A DNA stretch of 43,505 nucleotides from Patescibacteria group bacterium (GCA_015485715.1 WFTA01000003.1:1-43505), one strand, 5' to 3'. Positions 1 through 8,269 are shown, numbered from the stretch's first letter. A program made the numbers and translations. The notes: generated by a model not told the origin, from the sequence alone.

Positions 1-132
1 ATAGAAGTGGAAAAAGATGCTGAGATAAGACCCAAACTCTATGACTTAGCCAAGAGTAATAACTGGCGTGTATGGGAATTATATCAAAAGAAAGTAAGTT
101 TGGAGGATGTGTTTAAAGATTTAACTAATTAA
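1..132 (+). CDS. ABC transporter ATP-binding protein, C-terminal end only
   Basis: The window opens inside this gene; only the last 43 codons and a TAA stop are present. The residues end in a Trp-Glu-Leu stretch followed by Lys-Val-Ser-Leu-Glu-Asp-Val-Phe and a short tail. That is the usual C-terminus of CcmA/GldA-type ATPases of ABC-2 export systems, which drive a membrane permease with ATP. No Walker or signature motif is inside the window, so the call rests on this tail and on the next gene, a matching ABC-2 permease that starts 4 bases after the stop. The two are almost certainly one transcription unit. Confidence 0.7.
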   Translation: MEVEKDAEIRPKLYDLAKSNNWRVWELYQKKVSLEDVFKDLTN

Positions 133-136
133 GCCT

Positions 137-2341
137 ATGTGGAATATTATTAAAAGAGAGATAAAGTCGTTTTTTGATTCACCTGTCGCCTATATTCTTA
201 TTATTGTATTTTTAGTTATTGGTAGTTTCTTTTATTTCAGAATAGCCTATATACAGGGATTTGCAGATCTAAGGCCTTTGTTTGATATATTGCCGTGGAT
301 TTTACTCTTTTTTGTACCTGCTGTAAGTATGAAAATGCTGGCAGAAGAAAAAAGAAACAGCACATTGGATCTTCTTTTATCACAGCCTGTAAAAAGAATT
401 TATGTCTTGATCGGCAAATGGCTTTCTGTTGTTGTGTTTACATCATTTTCATTGGCTTTGACTGTATTTATACCCCTTACTTTGTCTGCAGCAGGCAAGT
501 TTGACTGGGGACAGATAGCAGCCCAATACATTGGAGCTGTATTTTTTATCTTGGCTTTTGCAGGACTTGGAATTTGGTCATCATCGCTTACCAAAAGTCA
601 GATAGCTTCATTTATCCTGTCTTTATTTGTCGGGTTTTTCTTTATTATGTCAGGAGTTGAGATTGTAATAGTAGAGACCAAGGGGATAGTGAGAGAAATT
701 TTCTCTCAGCTGTCTATACTTGTGCATTATCAGAATATGATCAGGGGGAGTATAGATCTGCGTGATATAATCTATTTTATATCTTTTGCAGGACTTTTCT
801 TAATCCTTGCTTATTTACAAATTTATAAGCTAAAGGCAAGCAGAAAGAGCAGAGATTACAGATTGCTCAAGACTGCTGCAGTTATTTTGATCGTAATATT
901 GGTTGTGATAAATCTTTTGGGAAGATTTATACCGGGAAGGATTGATCTGACCAGAGAAAAGCTTTTTAGCCTGTCTCCTGCTACAGAGAAAATAATTAAA
1001 AATATTGACGATATAGTTACTATTAAGTTGTTTATATCTTCTGATCTTCCTCCGCAGGTTCTGGTTGTAAAAAGAGATGTTCTGGATATTTTAAATGATT
1101 TAGACAGACTTTCAGACAATCTCCAAATCGATATAGTCAACATCAAACCTGACGGAGAAGGAGAAAGTGAAGCGCGGGATTTTGGCATCAGCCCTGTTCA
1201 GTTTAACATTATGAAAAATCAGCAATTTACTCTTCAAAGAGGATATTTTGGTCTGGCAGTGGTTTATGCTGATAAGAAAGAGGTTATACCATATATAGGA
1301 GATACTAGTAATTTGGAGTATCAGGTTGTAAGGATGATATACAGACTAACAAATAATGATAAAAAGTCAGTAGGCATATTGAGTGGTCAGGGTGAGAAAG
1401 ATATATCTCAAATCAGTATATTCAGACAGGAGCTGTCAAAAGAATATGATATTAAAGAAATAGATATTCCTGAAGATAATTCTGATTTTGATATAGAAGC
1501 AGATGTTTTGGCTGTCATAGGTCCGTCTGATAGTTTTTCAGATAATCAAAAAGAGATAATCAAAAAGTTTATTGAAGAGGGAGGATCTGTATTCTTAGCC
1601 GCCGATGGTGTAAATGTTGATGAGCAGTTTTTAACAGCTGCGCCTACTGGTTCAAATTATAATGATATAATATCAGATTATGGATTGAAGATAATGCCAA
1701 ATTTGGTTTATGATTTAAGGTCAAATGAGAGTATATCGTTTGGAGGAGGGCCCCTAACTTATATTCTGCCGTATCCTTTTTGGGTAAGGGCTCAGGTGGT
1801 AGATACCAAACTTGTTTCAGCAAATATACCTGCTGTTTTGCTTCTTTGGCCAAGTAGTATTCAGATAGAAGAGAAAGACAATGTAGAGATAACTCCGCTT
1901 CTTTCTACCACACAATTCGGAGGTCTGCAGGAGGGATTTTTCAATATAGCGCCTAATGCGGATTTTGGAGACAATACCAATATTTATATTCTATCTGCAG
2001 CGGCTCTTGTAAAAAATCAGAATAGTGAGCAGGCAGGCAGGGTGGTTGTGGTAGGTGATTCAGATTTTATTGACAATAGGATGTTTAGAGGAAGTTCAAG
2101 TCCCAATCTTATTTTTGCTCTTAACAGCATAGACTGGCTGGCTCAAAATATTGATTTGGTCAATATCAGGTCAAAAAGCAGAGTTCCTCAGCCGCTGGTA
2201 TTTGAAAAGAGCTGGCAGCAGGCAGCTGCAAGGTATATCAATCTTATAGGTATCCCTGCTTTGGTTGCTGTATGGGGTTTGTGGTGGATATGGAGAAGGA
2301 AAAGACTTTCTAAGCTGCCTTTTTCAGAAGATAAAATATAG
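137..2341 (+). CDS. Fused ABC-2 permease (GldF-like) and GldG-like auxiliary protein
   Basis: 734 residues. Residues 1-235 hold six membrane helices (about 15-35, 48-66, 93-113, 127-149, 156-178, 212-233), typical of an ABC-2 permease such as GldF. A seventh helix at about 244-264 begins a second part. It continues with Leu-Thr-x-x-Lys-Leu-Phe-Ser-Leu-Ser, the entry of the GldG/ABC-type auxiliary domain, followed by a soluble extracytoplasmic region and a final helix near 710-728. In Bacteroidetes GldF and GldG are separate proteins of the gliding-associated transporter; here they are one chain. The substrate is unknown, and gliding should not be assumed. The gene sits directly after the ATPase and before a DUF4340 protein, the usual trio. 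No ribosome binding site precedes the ATG. Confidence 0.85.
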   Translation: MWNIIKREIKSFFDSPVAYILIIVFLVIGSFFYFRIAYIQGFADLRPLFDILPWILLFFVPAVSMKMLAEEKRNSTLDLLLSQPVKRIYVLIGKWLSVVVFTSFSLALTVFIPLTLSAAGKFDWGQIAAQYIGAVFFILAFAGLGIWSSSLTKSQIASFILSLFVGFFFIMSGVEIVIVETKGIVREIFSQLSILVHYQNMIRGSIDLRDIIYFISFAGLFLILAYLQIYKLKASRKSRDYRLLKTAAVILIVILVVINLLGRFIPGRIDLTREKLFSLSPATEKIIKNIDDIVTIKLFISSDLPPQVLVVKRDVLDILNDLDRLSDNLQIDIVNIKPDGEGESEARDFGISPVQFNIMKNQQFTLQRGYFGLAVVYADKKEVIPYIGDTSNLEYQVVRMIYRLTNNDKKSVGILSGQGEKDISQISIFRQELSKEYDIKEIDIPEDNSDFDIEADVLAVIGPSDSFSDNQKEIIKKFIEEGGSVFLAADGVNVDEQFLTAAPTGSNYNDIISDYGLKIMPNLVYDLRSNESISFGGGPLTYILPYPFWVRAQVVDTKLVSANIPAVLLLWPSSIQIEEKDNVEITPLLSTTQFGGLQEGFFNIAPNADFGDNTNIYILSAAALVKNQNSEQAGRVVVVGDSDFIDNRMFRGSSSPNLIFALNSIDWLAQNIDLVNIRSKSRVPQPLVFEKSWQQAAARYINLIGIPALVAVWGLWWIWRRKRLSKLPFSEDKI

Positions 2342-2361
2342 GTAGAATTAAGCAGTGTATT

Positions 2362-3264
2362 ATGAATATAAGAAAGCTTTGGTATTTAAGCGGTATTTTA
2401 ATAATACTTTTGAGTGTATTCTTTTTTGTGAATTGGCAGAATGAAAAAAAGACCAGCCTTAAGCCTGCAGATTTGGGATTTAGGTTTGTATATAATAATT
2501 TTTCAGATATTGATTCTGTGTCTATTAAGCAAAATGACAGATATGTTGAAATTGTAAAAAACGAAGACAGGTTTATGGTAGATGGTTATGAGGTAGATAA
2601 GAATCAGTTGGAAAGCCTGAAGAATGTTTTTCAAAGCACTGAAATATCAGGCCCTGTCTCTAAAAATAAATCAAACCATAAAAATTTTGAAGTTGATCAA
2701 AACGGTGTTTATGTAGATATAAAGATAAAAGACAGGGTTTTGTCTTATGTTATAGGAAAAACAGCTTTTAGCTTTACAAAATCGTATGTAAGAAAAGCAG
2801 ATGAGGATAATGTTTATATAGCTTCATCAAATCTCCGCAATATATTTTCACCTGATAAAGAAGCGTGGATAGATAAGGAGATTATAGATCTGTCCAAACT
2901 GGATTACAACAGACTTGAATTTGTATCTGATGAGTTTAATTATACCATAGAGAAATTAGATGAAGGATTTAAAGTTTTGCAGGGAGAAAAGGCTACCACT
3001 ACATCTGCAGGTGTGATAAATAGTATTATCAATAACTTGTCGCCTCTAAGATCTTTTGGATTTGCAGACAGTAAAGATAAAGAAAACGCAGAAGATATAA
3101 AATCAATTATAAATGTTTATTTGGGTGATAAAAGTATAGAGCTTGTGTTTACTAAAAGCCAAGACACTTATCTGGTGAATAAACAAGATACAGATCTAAC
3201 CTATACAATACCTGTTTATAAATATAATTCCATTTTTACAGATATAGAAGAAGTTTTTAATTGA
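2362..3264 (+). CDS. DUF4340 domain protein, membrane-anchored
   Basis: 300 residues: an N-terminal membrane anchor (about 7-24), then a soluble domain rich in short beta strands. The pattern matches DUF4340: an early segment ending in an aromatic/hydrophobic run, a central Tyr-Val-Ile-Gly-Lys element, and a repeat of the same fold in the second half (residues about 165-300). DUF4340 proteins commonly follow GldG-type genes and are thought to be the extracytoplasmic partner of that transporter; the biochemical role is unknown. It starts 20 bases after the fused permease gene and ends with TGA, one of several genes here showing that TGA is a stop. A long gene-free repeat block follows. Confidence 0.75.
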   Translation: MNIRKLWYLSGILIILLSVFFFVNWQNEKKTSLKPADLGFRFVYNNFSDIDSVSIKQNDRYVEIVKNEDRFMVDGYEVDKNQLESLKNVFQSTEISGPVSKNKSNHKNFEVDQNGVYVDIKIKDRVLSYVIGKTAFSFTKSYVRKADEDNVYIASSNLRNIFSPDKEAWIDKEIIDLSKLDYNRLEFVSDEFNYTIEKLDEGFKVLQGEKATTTSAGVINSIINNLSPLRSFGFADSKDKENAEDIKSIINVYLGDKSIELVFTKSQDTYLVNKQDTDLTYTIPVYKYNSIFTDIEEVFN

Positions 3265-3564
3265 TTTTATCTCATGTCCTCTCATTGAAATAAGAGTTTA
3301 AATGTGAAGGATTATTTAGAAATTAAAATTTTGAATTTAGTTTTTAGAATTTCGTATTTCTGATTTTAAAATATTACTATTTGGTGCTTGGTGTTTATCA
3401 GGTAAATTAGGAATCAGAGAAGTTGGGTTAATTTGTATATGGTATTTGGAATTATTTATTATTGATAATTAAATCATTGGAAAGTTAAGGAATTGATTGA
3501 AAATTTTACCCCGCCTGCCCTATCGTATGATTGGAGTTGGATTACTGGGAACCATTGCTCCTGG

Positions 3565-3585
3565 ATTCCCGATCAAGTCGGGAAT
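3565..3585. repeat. Palindromic unit, ATTCCC-N9-GGGAAT form
   Basis: ATTCCCGA and TCGGGAAT form an 8-base stem around a TCAAG loop, preceded by CTGG and followed by GACAA. The form resembles the neisserial dRS3 element (ATTCCC-N8-GGGAAT) and the TGGATTCCC...GGGAATGAC sequences scattered in many bacterial genomes. The resemblance is of form only; no common origin is shown. Confidence 0.7.
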
Positions 3586-3639
3586 GACAAAGAAAAGAAG
3601 GTGTCATTCCCCTGCTCCTGTCTTGACTCTCTCCTTGTC

Positions 3640-3662
3640 ATTCCCCTGCTTGACAGGGGAAT
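3640..3662. repeat. Second ATTCCCC palindrome
   Basis: ATTCCCCTG and CAGGGGAAT pair as a perfect 9-base stem around a CTTGA loop. An upstream half copy, GTCATTCCCCTGC, occurs at 3603-3615, so the sequence GTCATTCCCCTGC is present twice within 50 bases. It lies 55 bases from the first palindrome and belongs to the same repeat type. Confidence 0.7.
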
Positions 3663-3718
3663 CCACTTTCTGGATTTTCTGCTGGAGTTTACCTAACTCC
3701 TTATATGGGCTGGTCTGA

Positions 3719-3882
3719 GATATATTGCTTTAAATCAAATTATATACCCATTGGCTTTATAGCAAGATTTACCTCAAAAAGTGAAGCTGGGCAAGTCGAC
3801 CAATGTACAGTGTCAAAGCCAAGACTATCATTATTGTTATTTTGGATTTGGGACGTGGGATTTTATTTGACATTTGGATTTT
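3719..3882 (+). repeat. 164-base repeat, inverted partner of 13957-14120
   Basis: Aligned against the reverse complement of 13957-14120 without gaps, I count three differences over 164 bases (at about 3724, 3823 and 3855). The unit includes the string GAAGCTGGGCAAGTCGACC and ends in TTGACATTTGGATTTT. It encodes nothing recognisable. The two copies are about 10 kb apart in opposite orientation, so recombination between them would invert the segment carrying pyrD through uvrA. Confidence 0.9.
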
Positions 3883-3934
3883 ATCATTTGACATTTATTA
3901 AATTGGGTTATTGGGAAATTGTTTGAAAATTTAT

Positions 3935-3952
3935 CCCGTCGTATGACTGGGG
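3935..3952 (+). repeat. CCCGTCGTATGACTGGGG core, copy 1
   Basis: An imperfect palindrome: CCC-GTC and GAC-T-GGGG flank a GTAT-containing centre. It is followed by TT and an AT-rich tail. Further copies stand at 10307-10325 (opposite strand) and 14180-14198, and a degenerate one near 3509-3537. Confidence 0.75.
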
Positions 3953-4024
3953 TTGGTAAATTCGTAAATTGGATAATTTGTTGTTATTATTTAGTGTTTA
4001 GAATTTCGAATTTAGTATTTCTAA

Positions 4025-4498
4025 TTAAGTATATCTATCTGCTATAGAAGTTGCAGCCCAAGATAATGGTTTGTATGTAGCTTCAAATCCATACCCTTTA
4101 ACAATACCCATAACCTCGTTGATTATCTCTTTGGTAGGTCCGTTTTTGCCAATATCCAGATGAATGGTCAGTTGAAAATTTGATATTTGTCTGTAGTCTA
4201 GACTTTCCAGCAATTTTTGAGCAATTTCAACAGACAGAAGAGTCTCCTGATATATTCTTTCTCTTAGTGTTATGGATGTTTTGATTAAATGTTTGCGGGT
4301 ATAGAAAAATATTCCTCCATATCCTACTCTATGGACAGCAATAGCTGTAACATATTCTATATGATGTTTAACTGAAGAGTCTGTACCTATAAAGACAGCA
4401 TATTTTTTATCTTTTTCAGAAGATATATAATCTATGATATGATTAACCATATCACTGAAGTCTAGAGCTCCTTTTGTTGGAGATATAAATTTATCCAT
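4025..4498 (-). CDS. YkuK/DUF458 family, ribonuclease H-like protein
   Basis: 157 residues from the Met at 4498 (MDKFISPTKGAL...). The opening Phe-x-Ser-Pro-Thr-x-Gly, the Phe-Ile-Gly-Thr-Asp-Ser stretch (a first acidic strand as in RNase H folds), the Leu-His-Leu-Asp-Ile-Gly-x-x-Gly-x-Thr element and the final Ala-x-Ser-x-x-Ala-Asp-Arg-Tyr-Thr are all features of this family. Bacillus YkuK belongs here; its function is not established, though the fold suggests a nuclease. An upstream Met at 4561 would overlap pyrD, and the residues before 4498 do not look like the family, so the shorter start is preferred. It is divergent from pyrD, with 53 bases between the start codons. Confidence 0.8.
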   Translation of the reverse strand: MDKFISPTKGALDFSDMVNHIIDYISSEKDKKYAVFIGTDSSVKHHIEYVTAIAVHRVGYGGIFFYTRKHLIKTSITLRERIYQETLLSVEIAQKLLESLDYRQISNFQLTIHLDIGKNGPTKEIINEVMGIVKGYGFEATYKPLSWAATSIADRYT

Positions 4499-4551
4499 AT
4501 TTGTAAATAATTTACTGGCAAGTTTGATATGTTTATTGTAATATAATTTGT

Positions 4552-5670
4552 ATGAAAGCACAAGAAATAAAATACATCTGTTTTGATTTTTTGTACAGGA
4601 TATTGAGGTTTTTTCTTTTTAAATTCAATCCTGAAGATGTGCATAATCGTGTTTTAAAGGCAGGAGCTTCTGTTGCCAGACATTCTTTACTGAGCAGATA
4701 TGCAGAGAAGGCCGTGGTTTATAGAGATAGTGTTTTGTCTCAGAATATTTGCGGAATTAGGTTTGAGAATCCTCTTGGTCTGGCAGCAGGTTTTGATAAA
4801 AATGCCAATCTATGTGATGCTGTAAGATTATGTGGTTTTGGATTTGCGGAAATAGGGTCTGTAACAGGAGAAAAGTGTGTCGGTAATCCAAGACCCAGAT
4901 TATGGAGACTGCCTAAAAGCAGATCTATATGTGTGTGGTATGGTCTTGTCAATGATGGTGCAGAAGCTGTATCAGACAGGCTTAGAGGCAGAGAGTTTAA
5001 AATCCCTCTTGGGATAAGTATAGCCAAGACCAATTCACCTGAAACAGTGGATATAATAAAGGGAGCTGAAGACTATATCAAAGCGTATAAGGCGTTTTAT
5101 GGAATTGGAGATTATTTAACTCTTAATATAAGCTGTCCTAACACTTATGGAGGGGAGCCGTTCATGAGAAAAGAGTATTTTAAGTATTTGATGGAAGAGA
5201 TATCCAAGCTTCAGAAAGACAAACCAATTTTTGTAAAAATATCACCTGATTTAAACTATACAGAGACAGATGATATTATAGATATTTGTTTGCAGTATTG
5301 CGTGGATGGTATTATTATATCAAATCTTACCAAAGACAGAAAAGGTCTTGATATAAAAGACGGTTATGTACCTGAGAAAGGCGGCTTGTCAGGCAAACTT
5401 GTAGAGGAGCGTGCAAACAGACTGATAGGATATGTTTACAAGAAAGCCGGCAGGAAACTCGTTATTATAGGCTGTGGAGGTATTTTTACAGGCAGAGATG
5501 CCTACCGTAAGATCAAATTAGGCGCAAGTTTGCTACAGATGGTAACAGGTTTAATTTATAACGGTCCTCATACACCTGCTAAAATAAACTATGAGCTTTC
5601 TCTGCTTTTGAAAAGGGACAGATATACTCATATTTCGCAGGCTATAGGAAGCGATTTATCTGTTGATTAG
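4552..5670 (+). CDS. pyrD: Dihydroorotate dehydrogenase, class 2-like
   Basis: 372 residues. It oxidises dihydroorotate to orotate in pyrimidine synthesis using FMN. The N-terminus has the amphipathic extension of class 2 (quinone-linked, membrane-associated) enzymes, including Phe-Asn-Pro-Glu-Asp-Val-His-Asn near 25-32. The FMN-binding Asn-Pro-Leu-Gly-Leu-Ala-Ala-Gly-Phe-Asp-Lys-Asn is at 73-84, and Gly-Gly-Leu-Ser-Gly and a Gly-Cys-Gly-Gly-Ile loop follow. The active-site loop reads Asn-Ile-Ser-Cys-Pro-Asn-Thr (192-198). The base at Cys195 is Ser in classical class 2 enzymes; Cys is usual in class 1. So the architecture is class 2 but the catalytic base is class 1-like. TATAAT-like sequence stands just upstream of the ATG, and there is no ribosome binding site. 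The 3' end overlaps the DsbA-like gene by 15 bases, tail to tail. Confidence 0.9.
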   Translation: MKAQEIKYICFDFLYRILRFFLFKFNPEDVHNRVLKAGASVARHSLLSRYAEKAVVYRDSVLSQNICGIRFENPLGLAAGFDKNANLCDAVRLCGFGFAEIGSVTGEKCVGNPRPRLWRLPKSRSICVWYGLVNDGAEAVSDRLRGREFKIPLGISIAKTNSPETVDIIKGAEDYIKAYKAFYGIGDYLTLNISCPNTYGGEPFMRKEYFKYLMEEISKLQKDKPIFVKISPDLNYTETDDIIDICLQYCVDGIIISNLTKDRKGLDIKDGYVPEKGGLSGKLVEERANRLIGYVYKKAGRKLVIIGCGGIFTGRDAYRKIKLGASLLQMVTGLIYNGPHTPAKINYELSLLLKRDRYTHISQAIGSDLSVD

Positions 5671-6444
5671 TTTTGAATTGATAATATCTCTGAAGATTTC
5701 ATAAGGTATGGCACCTGATATTTTTTCCCCGTTTATAAAGAATGTAGGAGTACCTTCAGCTCCGTGTTTTACAGCTGTTTGGAAGTCATCCATAACCTCG
5801 TTTCTGTATTTTTCTGTATCCAGACAGCGCTTGAACCTGTTGACATTAAGCCCTACATCTCTGGCATATTTTATGAGGGCAGATCTTGATAAGTCTTCCT
5901 GATTGATAAACATCATATCATGCATCTCCCAGAATTTGCCCTGCTCTCTGGCGCATTCTCCTGCCATAGCGGCATTTATGGCATCAGGATGGATGTCATA
6001 TAAAGGGAAATCTCTCCAGATAAAGAGAACCCTGTCTTCAAATTCAGACTGGATTTTTTTTACAATAGGATACATTTGTCTGGTGAAAGGACATTGAAAA
6101 TCTCCAAATTGCACTACTACAACTTTTGCATCTTTAATACCAAATGTAGGATCTGATAGCGTTTCTATCTCTTTTCTTAGTTCAGGTATGCTTTTATTTC
6201 CTTCCCTGCCTATATCTTTGGCAAGCTGGGAGGATAGTTTGGATTGCTGATTTGCAAAATCCAATCCCCCTTCCTGTATATCAGATATATAAGTATTAAT
6301 TCTGGATACAAATTCAACAGCAAAGGCAAACAAAAGAATAAATATGATGACTGTAAATACTATTAATAGCTTTTTCCAGAGAGGTTTTTTAGGCTTTACT
6401 TCAGGAATATATTCTTCATAATTGTTGAAGAAGTCTTCTTTCAT
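5656..6444 (-). CDS. DsbA-family thiol protein, membrane-anchored, with single active-site Cys
   Basis: 262 residues: a cytoplasmic N-terminus, one membrane helix (about 24-44), a linker, then a thioredoxin-fold DsbA domain (about 100-260). The strand Val-Val-Val-Val-Gln-Phe-Gly-Asp-Phe-Gln leads to Cys118-Pro-Phe-Thr121 where family members normally have Cys-Pro-x-Cys. The cis-Pro loop Gly-Thr-Pro-Thr-Phe-Phe (231-236) is intact. With only the first Cys of the motif it could form mixed disulfides but not the usual intramolecular one. Two other Cys (about 154 and 197) lie in the helical insert and might take part. It probably acts outside the membrane on disulfides or as a holdase/isomerase. 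Convergent with pyrD. Confidence 0.85.
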   Translation of the reverse strand: MKEDFFNNYEEYIPEVKPKKPLWKKLLIVFTVIIFILLFAFAVEFVSRINTYISDIQEGGLDFANQQSKLSSQLAKDIGREGNKSIPELRKEIETLSDPTFGIKDAKVVVVQFGDFQCPFTRQMYPIVKKIQSEFEDRVLFIWRDFPLYDIHPDAINAAMAGECAREQGKFWEMHDMMFINQEDLSRSALIKYARDVGLNVNRFKRCLDTEKYRNEVMDDFQTAVKHGAEGTPTFFINGEKISGAIPYEIFRDIINSKLINR

Positions 6445-6574
6445 ATACTATATTATGTCATTTTTGTGTGTAAATTTCAATAGTTGATTAAATATTAAAT
6501 AAAATATAAGATGTGTGCATGCTCAGTTAATATATGAATGTATTTGAAGATAAAAATTTTAGTATTGGGAATTT

Positions 6575-7489
6575 ATGAGGTGTTTAGAGAATAAAGAGAA
6601 AGATAGAAACAACGTATTTGACAAGATAAGACAAGAGGTGCTGGCTGTACTGGAGGATGAATACCAAAGATGGAATAAAGAGAATAAATATAATTATCTC
6701 CCTTTTCACAACAAACTTCATACTGTAAGAGTTGAAAGGAGAGCAGTACAGATTGCTAAGTGTATAGGATATGAAGATATTGAACTTGTGCGGTTATGCG
6801 CTTTGTTTCACGATATAGTTCAAGATTATGAGGTAAAGCAATGTGGAATGTTTTTAAAAAGAAGCAGAAAAACAGGATATAATGAAGAAGAAAGTTTTAA
6901 TATTTTTATAGAATATATTAAACAGTATTATGGTGAGTATTCTGATAAGATAGATAAAATAAAATCAGCATTTTTGGCGACTATTCCTTCTTTTGAACAA
7001 GGTCATGTTTTGCAGAAAAATTTAACACCTAAAAGCCCTCTCCTTGCGCGTATACTTGCTATGGCTGATTTGGGATCTGCAGGTATGGAAAGTGCAGAAG
7101 TATTTTTTAGTGAAGGATGTGCTCTTTTTAGAGAGGAGTACTTGGATTTGTATGGTGCAGATATAGATGGTTTTGATGATGAATTTATCAGAGCTATGAT
7201 CGGCAGTATGCACAACTGGCTTAAAGGACAGATCAGCTTTATCAACTCCAGAAAAGAAATTTTTGAAGAAGATATAAAGATATTTGATTACGTAATAAAA
7301 GGTGAACTTACAAAGCTTTTTAGCAACTTTGATGCCAACTTAGAGTATATATCTGGCAAGAAAAAAGAATTTGAAAGTTTAATTGGCAATTACCAGAATC
7401 AGACAAGGAGAGATTTAAAAAATACTTTTGAGCAAGCATTAAAATTTTTTGGGTATAGGGTATTGGAAGGATATATAGTATCCTTTTAA
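6575..7489 (+). CDS. HD-domain phosphohydrolase-like protein
   Basis: 304 residues. His45 and His49 (Phe-His-Asn-Lys-Leu-His-Thr) are followed by Leu-Phe-His79-Asp80-Ile-Val-Gln-Asp and a later acidic residue in Ala-Met-Ala-Asp165-Leu-Gly, in the order seen in HD metal-dependent phosphohydrolases. The C-terminal third (about 200-300) is helical and Lys/Glu-rich with no recognised domain. Substrate unknown; nucleotides or signalling nucleotides are the usual targets of the superfamily. The gene stands alone between a divergent DsbA-like gene and rplY, and has no ribosome binding site. Confidence 0.7.
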   Translation: MRCLENKEKDRNNVFDKIRQEVLAVLEDEYQRWNKENKYNYLPFHNKLHTVRVERRAVQIAKCIGYEDIELVRLCALFHDIVQDYEVKQCGMFLKRSRKTGYNEEESFNIFIEYIKQYYGEYSDKIDKIKSAFLATIPSFEQGHVLQKNLTPKSPLLARILAMADLGSAGMESAEVFFSEGCALFREEYLDLYGADIDGFDDEFIRAMIGSMHNWLKGQISFINSRKEIFEEDIKIFDYVIKGELTKLFSNFDANLEYISGKKKEFESLIGNYQNQTRRDLKNTFEQALKFFGYRVLEGYIVSF

Positions 7490-7513
7490 TAAGAGATGAT
7501 CTGGTGTGGATAT

Positions 7514-7542
7514 TTGACAAATGCAGGTATTTGTTTTAAATT
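7514..7542 (+). promoter_or_regulatory. Candidate promoter of rplY
   Basis: TTGACA (7514-7519), a 17-base spacer and TAAATT (7537-7542), 50 bases before the rplY start. The -35 is perfect and the -10 matches 4 of 6 consensus bases. A TATAAT-like run nearer the ATG (about 7571-7577) is an alternative. Confidence 0.5.
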
Positions 7543-7591
7543 ATTATAGACAGATTCTGTTGTTTTCTTATTTATAATTAATAAATTTGAT

Positions 7592-8269
7592 ATGACAAGC
7601 AATGGAAATTTAGTTCTAAATGCAACTTTAAGAGAAATAACAGGCAGAAAAGTTGCAAATTTGAGAGCTCAAGGTTTGATTCCTGCAGTTCTTTATGGTC
7701 ATAATTTTGATAATAAAAATTTATCTGTAAATTATAAAGAGTTTGTTCATATATATGATCAGGCTGGGGAGTCAACATTGGTTGATCTAAAAGTTGATAA
7801 TGGAGAAGAGTTTAAAGTACTTATTCAAGATGTACAATTGCATCCAGTAACTGATAAAATTATTCATGTGGACCTAAGAGCTGTATCTTTGGATGAAAAA
7901 ATTGAAGCTTATATTCCACTTAAGTTTGTGGGCATATCACCGGCTGTAAAAGAGCTTGGAGGAACTCTTGTTACACCGCTTGAGGAGATACAGGTAAAGG
8001 CTCTACCGCAGAGTCTTGTGCATGAGATAGAGGTAGACATTTCTGTACTTACTGATTTCAACAGTGCTATACATATAAGGGATTTGCAGATACCGGAAGG
8101 AATTGAAGTGCTTGATGATGAAGACCTTGCTGTTGCTATTGTAGAAGCACCTGCACAAGAAGAGATAGAGGAAGAAGTATCCCCAGAAGATGCAGAAAAA
8201 GCAGCTATCAAGTCTCAGGAGCAGGCAGGAGAGGGTGCAGATAAAAAAGAAGAGGAAAAGAAAGAATAG
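7592..8269 (+). CDS. rplY: 50S ribosomal protein L25/Ctc family, long form
   Basis: 225 residues. Residues 1-95 are the 5S-rRNA-binding L25 domain (Arg-x-x-x-Gly-Arg-Lys-Val-Ala-Asn-Leu-Arg and Ile-Pro-Ala-Val-Leu-Tyr-Gly near 17-38). Residues 95-185 are the second, TL5/CTC-type beta domain (Phe-Val-Gly-x-Ser-Pro-Ala-Val-Lys-x-x-Gly-Gly). The last 40 residues are a Glu/Lys/Ala-rich disordered tail, common in long CTC proteins. It binds 5S rRNA in the large subunit. The stop codon is immediately adjacent to the last codon of the convergent prmC (8269/8270), so its transcript must enter prmC in antisense before it ends. Confidence 0.92.
   Translation: MTSNGNLVLNATLREITGRKVANLRAQGLIPAVLYGHNFDNKNLSVNYKEFVHIYDQAGESTLVDLKVDNGEEFKVLIQDVQLHPVTDKIIHVDLRAVSLDEKIEAYIPLKFVGISPAVKELGGTLVTPLEEIQVKALPQSLVHEIEVDISVLTDFNSAIHIRDLQIPEGIEVLDDEDLAVAIVEAPAQEEIEEEVSPEDAEKAAIKSQEQAGEGADKKEEEKKE

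Larger units (their letters stand above)
3265..4024. repeat. 760-base gene-free block made of several intergenic repeat units
   Basis: No credible gene lies here. Read from left to right it holds: AT-rich TTTAGAATTTCG-type units near 3340-3365; a partial copy (3468-3512) of the unit found complete at 10329-10439 and 38900-39010; two GC-rich palindromes (3565-3585 and 3640-3662); a 164-base unit (3719-3882) whose inverted copy lies at 13957-14120; a CCCGTCGTATGACTGGGG core (3935-3952); and another TTTAGAATTTCG-type tail (3956-4023) resembling 39019-39077. Short open frames here are translations of these repeats. Confidence 0.85.

Noticed and set aside
3493..3926. Three overlapping plus-strand open frames of 67-73 codons in the first large gap
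   Set aside because: They are translations of palindromic and mosaic repeats (one gives the familiar Ser-Trp-Ile-Pro-x-Gln-Val-Gly-Asn-Asp string). No start signals, no conserved protein.
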